Shown here: one piece after another, positions 34,034 through 45,232 of the stretch | How positions within the stretch are numbered: the stretch's first letter is position 1 | How the letters are laid out: every line of letters begins with the position of its first letter | Assembly (NCBI GenBank): GCA_021234155.1 | Contig: JAJEKV010000677.1 | Span: forward strand, 55,373 to 119,372 | DNA length: 64,000 bases | DNA from: Isoetes taiwanensis | Taxonomy: Eukaryota; Streptophyta; Lycopodiopsida; Isoetales; Isoetaceae | Reading direction: 5' to 3' | Translations under genes and position numbers: made by a program | The notes under the pieces: generated by a model | Database searches by the model: none | What the model was told of the DNA's origin: nothing | Seen by the model: the letters and a program-made list of their open reading frames with translations, nothing else

Positions 34034-34226
34034 TCTCGACTTGCGAGTCGAGAAAGTCCCGTGAATGTTTAATTTCCTTTTACTTTACTGGGTTTTCTCG
34101 ACTCGCGAGTTGAGAAAGCTCCGCATCCTCGATTTTTACGTGTTCCCACTGGGTTTTCGACTCGCGGTCGAAAACCCGATAACCGGAAATGATAGGATGC
34201 TAGGGCTTTCGACTCATGAGTCGAGA
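34034..34226. repeat. TCTCGACTCGCGAGTCGAGA palindromes, left cluster
   Basis: Four near-perfect 20-bp palindromes lie at about 34,034, 34,096, 34,154 and 34,207. The outer TCGAC..GTCGA arms are conserved; the central 8 bp vary (TTGCGAG, CTCGCGAG, CTCGCGG, CTCATGAG). Confidence 0.9.
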
Positions 34227-34294
34227 ATGGAAAGAATCGAGAGTTATTTACCTTATGTAGCTGGCTTTTCATTTGCTATTGTGTTGTGGCGTGG

Positions 34295-35530
34295 CTAATC
34301 TTTGGCCGGTTCGGTTCTTGGCGTCTCGTGAAAAGAACTCGCACTCTCGGCATATCTATCCTTGATCTTTGCGGCACCTCCTTCTCCGTGCGCAATACTT
34401 GCGGCGCCGCCCTCTTTGAATGCTGATCGTCTACTACCCGGCGGGACGTCTTTTCCCGAGTCTTCCTCGGACTTCAGCTGAACAAGCCCGGCCAGGTCGA
34501 TCTGCTGAAAGGTATGACATCCCGAGGCATTGGATGCGCAGCGAGGATGGCGCACCATCGGGTTGAGAATCTCGGCATGTGTCTTTGGATTAAATTCCAA
34601 TGGTTGAACAAGGCGGCATCTCGTGCAAACCTTCGGTAGATCTAATGTCGGCGGCGGCTTGTGTGATATTCCCCAGCGGATAATACCGGGCGGCCCGCTC
34701 CATTTTACGTGCCCCTCTGTGGAAATCCTGATGCGCTCATCGGATCCATTATTGGGAAAGTCGACCATATCTTCGTCTCCTTAAGTCATCGATTCCTCCC
34801 GTGTGATCTCATCGCATCGAGGTCTGTCAGGAGATTTATCTTTATAAGGCACAACATCCTTTGTAAGCCGCTTAGTGTCTTTGTAGAGTCTTCAAAGACA
34901 CTAGAAGTGAAGCTCCACGTGTTGAGCAGTTTTTCCTCACTGAAATCTCCATTCCAAGCTCCACGGATGTTGGGTTCGGCCTCCTTCATCCCTTCGGATC
35001 CTTCCACCCAAGGTTCGACAATTTAAAGCGTAGGCCTTTTGCCGGTGCCCTTCGCCTTGCTCATTGAAGAGTGAGAATAATTTGAAAGCCCGATAATTTT
35101 TTTCGTGTGGTAGAACTTACTCTACGGGCAGTCTTCCACATGAAATGTTAGATGCTTGAATCTGGCGCAGAGGCGGAGAGCACAACAAACCTTCTTGTAC
35201 TTGTCTCGGAGCTCTTCTTGTCCCTTTGTGGAGAAAGCAGATCTTTCTCCTTCCCACTTGTTGATACCTCGACATACCACCAAGAATCTGCTTTGGTGTG
35301 TCAAGAAGCTCTGTCTCCGGTCCCTCGATGACAAAGAAGCGGAGTTCGGCGGTGATCACTAGTGAGTCCGCGGTGAATCTTTGCCAAGACCAAATAATGG
35401 ATCGGTAAAGGTATTCCGACCAAAGAAAAACCTCGAGCTCACAGGCGTGCGTCTTTTTCTTCTTGCGCGAGCGACTTGCTCCGGCGCCTCGCTTCTTGGA
35501 CGGAGTCGTCATGTCTGTATGCCCCCGCAT
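34295..35530 (-). pseudogene. Unidentified minus-strand coding-like segments
   Basis: Three stretches read like protein but not like a known family to me. 35,530-35,117 starts MTTPSKKRGAGASRSRKKKK, a basic N-terminus, then ELEVFLWSEYLYR; a shift at about 35,270 moves it into INKWEGERSAFSTKGQEEL. 35,062-34,786 starts MSKAKGTGKRPTL, then has a stop, then EGMKEAEPNIRGAW. 34,768-34,295 has HVKWSGPPGIIRWGISHKPP, VCTRCRLVQPLEFNPKTHAE with a CxxC, and GCHTFQQIDLAGLV. They could be parts of one element-encoded protein broken by stops. Function unknown. Confidence 0.4.
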
Positions 35531-36440
35531 CTTCTTCCTGCTCGAACCCTTCTGTAAATTAAGTTTCCTCCGCGCGTTGTAGGTTTTAGGATTGCACGTA
35601 AAAAAGATCGGGCGTGTTCTTTAATTTGAATTTAAGGACATGCAATCATTTAAGAAAAAAAGCGGGCTAAGGGTACAGCACAGTCGGCTTTAGCCCGCCC
35701 AAACACCATTTCGAAATTGAATCACATCCAGGGACTTAGTGAGCGGAGTGTAGATTATCTTCACTGCGGCATTGGCGACTTTGAGTTGGGAGGCGAGCAT
35801 CGACTGTAAGCAACTTCAGGAATGGCGCCGCGACACCACGGTAAGCTCCTCCACGCGCTTTGCTCGTGTGTATTTTTTTTTCTGACCGCTGCGTCTTATT
35901 GCAAGCGGTTGATTTGATCGATGAGCACGGAGCTAAGGTAGGAAGCGGAGAGGAGCTGCCATTACGTGAACTCTACCTTTGCATCGCCATGGAATGGGAT
36001 ACCAGAATCGCATTGATACAAGTATTAGATGCGAATGCACTCTTGATGAGACCGACAAAGAAGCAAAGACTCTCGGTGAGGCTGCGGGATCGTGATCTGA
36101 TGGCCCAAGGAATTACTGCGTGAAGAGGTGAGTTTCGAGAGATGCCGTGTTATTTTGGCGTGTAGAACATGCCGATGCGTGTTTAAATCATGGAACTGCT
36201 CATAAGCTCGACGATTTATTGTTTCCTTGTCCGGCATTTTTCAGCTTCGAGAGATGATTTACTCTACGCTTGAGAGATGCCGGCAAGGAAACAATGGATC
36301 GGAGGTAAACTTGAACAGTTCCTTTTTAGGTGTATTTTTTTCTTGGAATGTTTTCTTGGAATGTTGTATATAGATCGAGGCTAGGTCTAAGGCCGGGAGA
36401 TGCGGTTCAAATGCATCCTCCTGTGGTTAGTCGGAGAGGC
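35531..36440. other. Non-coding
   Basis: A short inverted repeat, GCGGGCTAA..TTAGCCCGC, lies at about 35,662-35,698. The plus frame at 35,860-36,123 has no recognisable motif. Confidence 0.4.
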
Positions 36441-36446
36441 CTCCAC

Positions 36447-37290
36447 CCAGTCGAGAACCACTCCTCTTCGCAATATTCGAGAAAGATGGTTCAAGGAGAG
36501 TGGCTCAGACAGGCTAGAGGCACTTGGGACTAAAAGCAGGGGAGAATACAAAGTGCTTAGTTGTAGAGACACGTGCTGGACCCCAAAGGCACAGCAGAGT
36601 CGAGGGTGGCCCTTCGCAAATATTCGAGCAATATAGTTTGAAGGAGAGTGGCTCAGGCGGTCTGCTTAGCACTGGAGAATGCGGGGCCGGGCATTGCTAG
36701 GTGGGATCGGGCTAAGGCATTCCCAGGCTCGCTGAGTCGAAAATGGAGCGACAAGCCTGCGGGTTTCCACGTGGTTAGTTGTAGAGGCCTCCACCCGATC
36801 AGGGAACCCTCCCTTCCCAATATTCGGCGAAGATGGTTGAAGGAGAGTGGAAACGGGTCGAAGGCCATCTAGCGACCATACGGGAGAATTGGCTGGCTTG
36901 CGGGTTCTCGACTTTAAGTAGTTAGAATGCAAGTCAGTTAACTTCCTGTCTACATTCTCGACTCGCAAGTCGAGAATGCCTTAGCCATCGAGAACTCGGA
37001 TAGTACATGGAGTGCTTTGGATCAAAAGGCATTCTCGCGAGCGTAGAATGCAGAGGCGAAACTCTGTGGTTTCCACGTGGTTAGTAGTAGAGGCCTCCCA
37101 CCCGGTCCGAGCCTATCCTTCGCAATATTCGCCACGAAGATGGTTCAAGGAGACGGGTCTCTCGATGGGGTAGAGGCCATTGCGATACCGGGGAGAATTG
37201 GCTTGCTAAGAGTTGGCCTGCAGACAGTCAAAACCACTTCCCTTCGCAATATCCGAGCAAGATAATTTGAAGGAGAGTGGTTAAGACTGT
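36447..37290. repeat. Five degenerate hairpin-like repeats (CCACT..AGTGG)
   Basis: Around 36,460, 36,605, 36,800, 37,110 and 37,230 a block of about 50-80 bp recurs: a CCACT(C/T)-like word, CCTTCGCAATATTCG, AAGATGGTTCAAGGAGA, then GTGG. The ends CCACTC and GAGTGG are inverted. Several copies are preceded by GTGGTTAGT..GTAGAGGCCTCC. Confidence 0.7.
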
Positions 37291-37529
37291 CTGTAGGCAC
37301 CTGTAGAATGCACTAGAGCCTGCGTTTTCTCGACTCACGAGTCGAGTTGGGTAGCTGTGTGCAACCTTGACTCGCGAGTCGAGAATTCCTCAACCAGCCA
37401 ATAGTCCAGAGTGTACACTCCCTCTTCTCGCCTCGCGAGTCGAGAAATTCTCGACTCGCGAGTCAAGAAGAAGGCCTGTACTTCTTGGATTGTTGGCAAG
37501 CTGAGGTATTCTCAACTCGCCAGTCGAGA
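36956..37529. repeat. TCTCGACTCGCGAGTCGAGA palindromes, right cluster
   Basis: Six more near-perfect copies lie at about 36,956, 37,328, 37,367, 37,426, 37,449 and 37,510, with central variants CTCGCAAG, CTCACGAG, CTCGCGAG and CTCGCCAG. Confidence 0.9.
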
Positions 37530-38570
37530 GAGTCGGGATCCCTTCTGCATCTCTCCTGCCGGTGGAGGATATCTTTGTTAAATTGCGCATTACGTGAAGC
37601 AATTCCTATTCTTAGTTGATAGTTAGAAAAAAAAACATTCCTAGTTATGTTACGTTTATGAAACATTCATAGACGGTTTAGCAATTTCTTTTGTGAATCA
37701 TTCCTAGTAATGTTGCATTCATCGCCTCGCAATATCTTACTTCCTATCACCTGTCTCTGATGATTTCTATCTCGGTTGCTTGCTACTACTCTTACCACTA
37801 TTCTCACTTGTGCCTGTACAATGTATTCAATTCAACAACAACTAAGAAAAAGAAAACAATACAAAAAGGAAAATAGAAAATAGAGAACAAATGAGATTAA
37901 TGAGAAAACAGAGAACAGTGGAGACAAATGAGATTAAAAAAGGGTATGATATTACAAAAACATACCTTGAAGATTTGCTGGATGAGGAGGAAGCTCCCGT
38001 GTTCGATTCCATGTGGCTACAGGCGTTCGCAAAGCGTGAATAAGGATTTGTCGGGCTGGAAATTGTATCAGGCAATAATAAGAGCCTCTAACAAAAGAAT
38101 ATAAGTAAAAGTGCAGTAAAGGACTTACAGAAAACTAAAAAGAAGCAGTAAAAAAAGCCTAAAACTTACAGAGAAGAACCTCACTTTCTTCTCAGGCAGT
38201 AACGCCCGCTCGAACACTCAATCTGCGCGAAAACTTCGGNGCTCGATGCGTCGTGATCCGTCGACCAGGCTGCTGTCATAAGATGGCCTTGGAATGGCTC
38301 GGTTCGCTCGATCGCCTGATGGGAAAACAGAGCGCTTAAGGCTTAAAGAGCGCGAAGAGTGATCAGAGAAAACAGGGGAGGAAGAATGGTCGGGGAGGAA
38401 GAGGAAGAGGGCGCAGTTATTTCTGGCTGCACCCTCGAACCTCGTAAAAGTGCAATAATAAAGATCTGTCACGTGTGGGCCATGCCCTCGCGTGGCGTGA
38501 AATCTTGAGTTCTTGACACATGGCCATGCTATCGACCTACGAGGAGGCGCCACGTGGCAGGACAAGATAT
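37530..38570. other. Mostly non-coding; possible minus-strand first exon
   Basis: A minus-strand ATG at 38,075 opens a short Ser-rich segment (ASSSSSKSSR at its end), followed by a good donor (AAGGTATGT at about 37,970) and a T-rich intron-like stretch. The upstream minus frame at 38,565-38,218 contains an ambiguous base (n at 38,240). No protein family was recognised. Confidence 0.3.
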
Positions 38571-38830
38571 TAAAGGTTAATATGATTTATACCATGGTTG
38601 ATATGGTTATACCACGATCTAAAATGGTTATGTTCATATGTTATATATTTAATATGGTTATATAGTTTCAATGGTTATATATGGTTTTAATGTTTACATA
38701 TGGTTTATATTGTATATGGTTGTATGGTTTAATATGGTTATATGATTTTAGTGGTTATATATGGTTGTATGGTTTTATATTTAATATGTTTGTATGGTTT
38801 TATATGGTTTATATGGTCATATTTGTGGTG
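38571..38830. repeat. Degenerate ATATGGTT repeat tract
   Basis: About 250 bp composed of variants of TATATGGTT / TTTATATGGTTGTATGG, with no fixed register: a simple-sequence tract. Confidence 0.85.
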
Positions 38831-39116
38831 TTTGGGGCTATATGGTTTTAATGTGTGCTTTTCATTCGGGAAGCATGTGAGATAGTAAAATGGAGCCAAG
38901 GAAGTCCGGCCTGAGGCCATTGCTCTAGGCTCCAATGGAGGAAGATGGGTTGCTTGTTGTTGCACCCTTGCAATGAGGCGGTATTCTGAGGGGCATAATA
39001 AGCTGCAGTTTGATCCTTTTGATAGTGTGAATGATGAAAGGCTGGAGATGATCATCTTGGAGTTGGCATTGTGAAGCTTCTTATGAAGTTGATACAATCA
39101 TGTCGGGGAAGCTCTA

Positions 39117-41793
39117 GTGATTGCATTGTGTGCTACGGGTTCTTTGGAGTCCCAAACTCGGTTGAGATGGTCAATTAGATATATTACACACAAGAATGGT
39201 GATGATGCGCAATGCCCTCTTGAACTACATACCCCAAGGCCCACCCAGCGCCATGTGGAAGATTTGGTGGTCGATGAGCATCCTTTGATCACAAGGAAGA
39301 GACGCTATGTTTTCATAAAAAGGCAGCCAAGGGTGCCCAAAGAGGCCCTAAGTGACAAATATTTAGAAAGGATGGAAAGTATGGCACCAATTAAAGAAAA
39401 CCTAGAGGCAATTAGGGGACAAGAGTGTTGCAACCTAGATTGCACAAAGTGCAAGACAGTGTGGATGACCTCGTGTGGATAAGGTCCCAATACATTGGAC
39501 AGCTTCAAAAGATAGGATTAATTTCATTTACTCCTTGTGTAGGAATTCCAGCTATGATGAAAACACGGAAGGCTACTATATCAATTGAGGGGCATGAAGG
39601 TATGTATGAGAGCATTGAGATGGATTCTTGGGGTGAGCAAGTCTTCATTCTCTGATCTTTGGGAGCGAGGTTAGAAAGGGGCCTGCAGTTTGTTCCAACA
39701 TGGTAATGCACTCACTTTGAAACCTAGAGCAAATACTCTCAAGGCCATTGCGGTCTTTGAGAGCTTTGTGAGATACATGTCTCAATCTATGCCCCACAAG
39801 TCGAAGGTGAGCGAGAACGGTATGCGAGTGGTGCAAAAGGGTGTTGCCACAACACTATATCCAAAGGAGTGCCTTAAAGAGGTCAACTCCATCCACGGAA
39901 ACCTCTTTGGAGGTAGGCCTCTTTCTCAATCACATTTCAGCAAGTTATGGAGCACTCACTTCTCGACGGGCGTGAGTGTCACGCAACACATGACATTCTC
40001 AAAGTGCAACACTTGCATTCAACTCAAGGATACACTTGCATCAACTGCAATAGAGAAAGAAAGAATGGCAATTAGGGAGCAATTTGCGAGATCACCAAAG
40101 GGACCAAATATCATGTGAAGCAGTTGTATTGGCGTGGAGAACATTTTACGAGATGCGGTAGGACAAATTTTTGTGTATAATTCATGATAAGATGGACCAA
40201 CACAAGACTTTCTTGCCAAAGCTAGATCCTTTACCCAAAGCGTTGTCAAAACGCTTTTCGGAGATGAAAGTAAGTCTGGCGGGTGTCTTAACACGTGGTC
40301 ATGGAACTAGAACATATGGTCATTTTGTGCTTGATCTATGGAGGATGATCCAAACTTCCATGTGAGCTCTATTTTCAAGTGCTTGAGAACACTAGAGAAA
40401 GGATCGATAGAAGGAGGAGGTATTCCCCTTCAAACACCCATTTTTGAGGCTTTGATGGATGATCAACAGCTTTGTTACCAAAGGGAGATAAAAGCTCACA
40501 TCCAAGGTGTCTAGTGAATCAAGGAGGACTTGGGATGATTTTTCCTTACTTGAGAAAGCACTTTGCCCGAGGAGCTATGTGTTCGGGGTTGGACAAGCTG
40601 TTGGAAAGAAAACAAGAATAGATGGATGTTTGGGGCAATGTCATACTTGACAGCGGTGGGAGTATTCAAAGTTGTGAAAGTGGGATTCATGATGGTTGGG
40701 CATCGCATGATGATATAGATGGATTCTTTGGAACTTTCTCCACCAAGCTCAAGAGAAAACGTGACTAGTCTTCTGAACTAATGGATGTGTTTGAGAGCTG
40801 CATTGACCCCAACCCAATGGCTTTCTTGATGGATGAGGTTGCAGATTGGAAATCATTTGTAGAGGGATACTTGCTAGATGGTAAGGACTAGTTGACAGGA
40901 CACACAAAGCCACTTCAATTCAAGTTTTGGGTTAGGGATGGAATACCAATCATGCAATATAAGTGGAGACCAGGTGACAAGTTGTGGATGCCTCTGTACA
41001 AGGAATCGAGTTGTGGCAAAGGGGTGCTGCTGGTGAAGTTCTCATTCCTAAAGGGCAGTCAAAACCACTACCTCCCTTCAAGACTGTCAAAGACTCTAGC
41101 CAACTAGTGAAGGGCATCAAGGATTACATAACGCACTGGGATGATGTTCGAAATGGAAAGCACACCTCCACTCTTAAGAAAAATCAAATGGACTCCCTAA
41201 TCAATCTTTGGGAGAAAGTTGTGACATGCTTAGAAAACCGAACAACCATGTGGGGAGGGAGCTAAGAGACGGGTTCTTGCGTGAGTCAAGATGGGAGGGT
41301 TCTCAAGGTGCAAGCATGTCTAAGAATGCTCACTTGGGTCCTAACAAAGGGTTCCAAGTGGTTTGTGGGAAATAAAAGGCCTCAAAGCGAAGTGGTTTGA
41401 TCTTCTGAGTGGGATCCCTTTGAGGACATCAAGGAAGGATACTTTGTGCTAGTAAGGCGATGATGAGGACTGTCCAATATGGTTGGGATGGCACTCTCGA
41501 TGTAACCACCACTATGCGATGGAGAGGAGTTGCGTCCTGAATTCCAAATTCAATATTGGGAGCCCATTGGGAGACACAAGAAGGGCAACTTGAAGGAGCA
41601 ATACACTGTTCTTCCGGGGAAGAAGTGGAGGGCAAATTATGTTGATCGTCAAAGGAGGGAATTGGTGGAGTGTGTGGTATGGTCATATCCAAGTTCTCAC
41701 ACTGCAAAGGACAACACACACAAGATCCCAAAAAGGGAGATGGACAAAGCCATGAGCAACCTCCATGCTATATCATTGTATGAGGGTACATAA
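39117..41793 (+). pseudogene. Decayed DUF7869-type (transposase-like) gene
   Basis: Plus-strand pieces in changing frames follow the order of the plant proteins carrying DUF7869. The N-terminal Cys motif is GQECCNLDC..KVQDSVDDLVWIRSQY. Next is SFLPLDPLPKALSKRF-like sequence with THGTRTYGHFVLDLW (about 40,200-40,360). Then LPEELCV..DN-C-WKENKN (about 40,570-40,625), AVGVFKVVKVGFMMVGH and HDDIDGFFGTFSTKLKRK (40,640-40,760). The C-terminal part is PLQFKFWVRDGIPIMQYKWR, a Lys-rich spacer and YWEPIGRHKKGNLKEQYT to the stop at 41,793. The family is widespread and poorly characterised; a transposase origin is inferred. At least six shifts or stops occur, one of them (DNC to DKL) at a CTG. Confidence 0.65.
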
Positions 41794-41997
41794 TATTGAG
41801 AAGCTTGAAAACTTTCTCAACTAGTGGTTTGTAAAATTTATGAGAAAAACAAGTAACCCAATTCTTTGTGTGTCATGTGTAATTCTATTCAAGCAATCAA
41901 TTCAGAAATTTTTTTTATGGTGTGTGAGTCCCATTTTTAGTCCGAGTCCCAAAATTCAAGATTTGTCCCACTTTAATTAAATACGACTTTATGGGAT

Positions 41998-43520
41998 TCA
42001 AGGGCATAGCATCCCTCCAGTTGGTCTACCCACCCTCTGACAAGGATCGCAACATTTCACATATTCCTTCACATCATGATGCATAGTTGGCCACCAATAT
42101 CCTGCACTAAGAATCTTTCTAGAGGTTATATCACTAGCAAAATGGCCACCGGCAGGAGAATCATGACAAACAGCTATAATTTTGTGAACTTCCTGGGGAA
42201 ATATACATCGATGCAGAATACTATCCCTTCCAATTCTATACAAGGTGCCAGCCAACATGGTAAAGGGTTTGCATTTTAGGACCAATCACTTCCTTTCATA
42301 GGGTTCATTTCTTCACGTAGTTGATTAGAGAGAGGAATTCTATTATGTCTTTATACCATTCTAGCCAAACAGTGACAGCAAACAAGTCAGCATCTGGTAA
42401 ACCATCCATAACACCCTTATCCTTAGAACTCCTTATTAGTCTAGACAAGTGATCTGCAGGTGCATGGGAGCGTCCTGGCTTTACTACAATTTTAAATTGG
42501 AACTCCTGTAACATAAGAAGCCATCTAGTAATTCTACCAGTTTTACATGGTTTATTAATCAAGTACTTTAAGGCTTGGTGATCGACGAAAAATACAAAGG
42601 GTTTTCCCAATAGATATGACGAAATTTTTGGATGGCATAGATCATACCCAATCCCTCTCTCTCAGTGGTGGAGTATTTTTTCTCTACATTAGATAACTGA
42701 CGACTAGCATAATAGATAGTGTGATCCCACCCATCCTCTTGCATTTGAGATAATATGGCACCAATAGCATATGCCGAAGAGTCTATGTGGACATGAAACT
42801 CATCCTCCCATTTAGGAAATTTAAGTATAGGAGCGATAATCAATGCGTCCTTTAACAATTCAAATGCACGCTGGCATGGTCCATACATAAGCATGCTCTT
42901 TCTTTAACAATGTTGTTAATGGTAAAGCTTTATCAGCATAGTGCCTTATAAATCTACGATGGTACCCTACATGTCCTAAGAAGGCTTGTAATTGTTTAAT
43001 AGTAGATGGTGGTTCTAGTTCCAAAATCACTTTAGTCTTATCTGGATCTATAGCAATTCCTTCTCTAGACACCACCCTTCCCAACAATGTCCCACGAGTG
43101 ACTCCAAAAACACACTTTAAAGGATTTAGTGAAATACCATATTCATCACATTTTTTGAAACATAATCTTAATCTATCTATATGGCTAATTCGTGTGCTAA
43201 AGAAACAGAAATCATCAAGGAAGACCTCCATAAACTCTCTTAAGTATTCCTTAAAGGCACTCGACCCAATCATCTGGAAAAATAGACATCTGGTTATACC
43301 AAGAATACCCATCTAAAAAGGAATAATATTCATGGCTTGCTACAGAATCAAGTATAGAATCAGTAAAAGGGATTGGAAATCCGTCTTTTCTAGTTACAGC
43401 ATTCAGTCTCCTATAATCCACACACACTCTTACCTCTCCTTATCTCTGTTATGAACTACAACAATGGGTGACAACCATTCACTATTCTCTACAGGTTCAA
43501 TAAAACCCAATAAGACAACA
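41998..43520 (-). pseudogene. Ty3/gypsy reverse transcriptase, RNase H and integrase zinc finger
   Basis: Reading right to left: an RT start with RVCVDYRRLNAVTRKDGFP in broken frames (43,510-43,330), GYSGITRCLFFQMI, the catalytic FMEVFLDDF box, and NPLKCVFGV..LLGRVVSREGI (43,312-42,860). RNase H has HIDSSAYAIGAILSQ, IYYASRQLSNVEKKYSTTER and FVDHQALKYL..GRITRWLLMLQEF (42,894-42,305). The HHCC finger of integrase is CHDSPAGGHF..CCDPCQRVGRPT (42,285-41,998). The frame is then cut by the 8.1-kb insertion. Shifts occur near 43,310, 42,880, 42,600 and 42,300. Confidence 0.93.
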
Positions 43521-43641
43521 TCCATATAGAACGAATCCGAACTACTCTAAAAAAGTGAAGGAAGAAATTGATAGTTTGCACGTCCATATAGAACGAATCC
43601 GAACTACTCTAAAAAAGTGAAGGAAGAAATTGATAGTTTGC
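43519..43641. repeat. 60-bp direct duplication at the gypsy head-to-head junction
   Basis: TCCATATAGAACGAATCCGA .. AAATTGATAGTTTGC occurs twice in tandem (43,519-43,579 and 43,583-43,641), exactly where minus-strand gypsy RT gives way to plus-strand gypsy RT. Confidence 0.9.
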
Positions 43642-44640
43642 TTGAAGCGGGTTTTATTGAACTCGTGAGAATAGTGAATGGTTGTCACCCATTGGTTGTT
43701 GTAGTTCTAAGAGAGATAAGGAGAGGCTAAGAGTTTGTGTGGATTATAGGAGACTTGAATGTCAGAATTAGAAAAGACAAATTTCCATCCCTTTTATCGA
43801 TTCTATACTCGACCAGAAAGTGTGCCATGAATATTATTCCTTTAGATGGGTATTCGGGTATAATCAGTGTCTATTTTTCCGAATGATCGGGTTAAAACTA
43901 CCTTTGTCATCGAAAGTGGAGCCGCTTTGTGTATAGGGTGATGCCTTTGGGTCAGCATTAACGCATAGGCAACTTTTCAAAGGGTGGTTACGAGTGCCTT
44001 TGGGAATACTTAAGAGAGTTTATGGAGGTCTTCCTTGATGATTTCATGCCTTTAGCACACCTAATTAGCCATATAGATAGATTAAGGTTATGTTTCAAAA
44101 AAATGATGAATATGGTATTTCATTAAATCCTTTTAAAGTGTAGAAAAGTGTAGAAAAGGATGGATATGATCAATTAAGGATTCCTCCTTTTTAGGATGAT
44201 AATTCTAGTGTTGCTCTTGAAGAATGGATGGGATGTGTGTAAATTCTTTCATGGAGTGTGGAAGGCGTTGAGAGAAGAAGAGCAAGAGGAGCAATATCTG
44301 GAGTATTTCTCTAAGCATGAGAGGGAGAGTACAAATTGAGGGAGGTGCCAACCAATAGTGAGGCTGATGCAATTCTATACTAACCTCTTCTAGGATTGTA
44401 GAGTTGAATTTGGGAATACGAGAAGAACCGAAGATGGTGAAACTTGGAGCTCAAAATTCAAATGAAGAGCATCAAAGGTATTTGGATTTAATTATGGAGT
44501 ATAAGCACGTCTTCGCGTGGACCTATAGGGATTTAAAGGGTATATCACCAGCATTATGTATGCATAAGATTATCCTAGAGCCTCATCTTTTGCATAAGAT
44601 TATCCTAGAGCCTAGATTAACGCCCGCTTTTTCCACTTCA
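43583..44640 (+). pseudogene. Second gypsy RT fragment, opposite orientation, scrambled
   Basis: The plus strand reads KVKEEIDSLLEAGFIELV, CHPLVVVVL.., PLDGYSGIISVYF and YLREFMEVFLDDFMPLAHLI (43,590-44,140), the same RT region as on the minus strand to the left. It is followed, not preceded, by a block normally upstream of RT: EEPKMVKLGAQ, EHQRYLDLIMEYKHVFAWTY, DLKGISPALCMHKIILEP (44,404-44,640). That block includes a doubled CATAAGATTATCCTAGAGCC. A rearranged, non-functional fragment. Confidence 0.85.
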
Positions 44641-44670
44641 CATTATTCCCCTTCAATGAATTGACGTCCC

Positions 44671-45232
44671 AGCGAATAGAACTCCTCTCCTTCGTCGTAA
44701 TACAACCACTATGAAGGACTTCTCAGCTACCAGATCCTCATTGCACACCGCTCATGAGTAACCTATCAAGAAAAATCCCATTAATCCACAACCTACTAAA
44801 GTACTCTTCACATAATAGACATTACAAGAACAAAATATCTACTCTGCCTCGATTCATTTTCAAGGTCACAATTAAATAAAATTTATTATCTTTAAATTAC
44901 ATCTTCAATAATGAGTCTTAGCAAAATGGCTAATGTGCGCGGACTTTCTTTGGTTAGCCTTTGTTCACTTCCAGAATGAGAAATACTCTATCACCATCCA
45001 TGGATCCTTAGTCCACACTATTTACCCAACACTATTTAGATACCCATGGCCATATTACATTCTTTAAAGTTATTCATTCCTTGTATTCCAAAAGGAGTGG
45101 TCCACCTAGAAGATCCGTGTGGGATATAGGCCCTTAAGCTTAATCACAATGTTCCTCAAGCGAGGTTTCACTCTGGGTACCAATGGAATGCAAATGAGCT
45201 TTGAACCCTATAGGTCTAACCCATGATGTTCC
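44671..45232. repeat. Dispersed repeat, copy 2
   Basis: Matches 10,586-11,090 in the same orientation (AGCGAATAGAACTCCTC start), with about 70 bp extra at 44,780-44,862. It ends at GATGTTCCA, after which a GTATACGGTATA..TATACCGTAC inverted word begins. Confidence 0.8.

Larger units (their letters stand above)
33846..41990. mobile_element. About 8.1 kb inserted in gypsy integrase
   Basis: Bounded by the two halves of the gypsy integrase. It contains a GCACCGCTCATTCC direct repeat at the left border, palindrome clusters, minus-strand coding-like segments (34.3-35.5 kb), repeats, and a decayed plus-strand DUF7869-type gene. The right border region has repeated GAGTCCCA and TGTCCCA words (41,925-41,975). 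No matching terminal inverted repeats were found, so it may be several insertions rather than one. Confidence 0.6.

Noticed and set aside
38740-39097. Minus-strand 119-codon frame
   Set aside because: Its C-terminal half is a translation of the ATATGGTT simple repeat.
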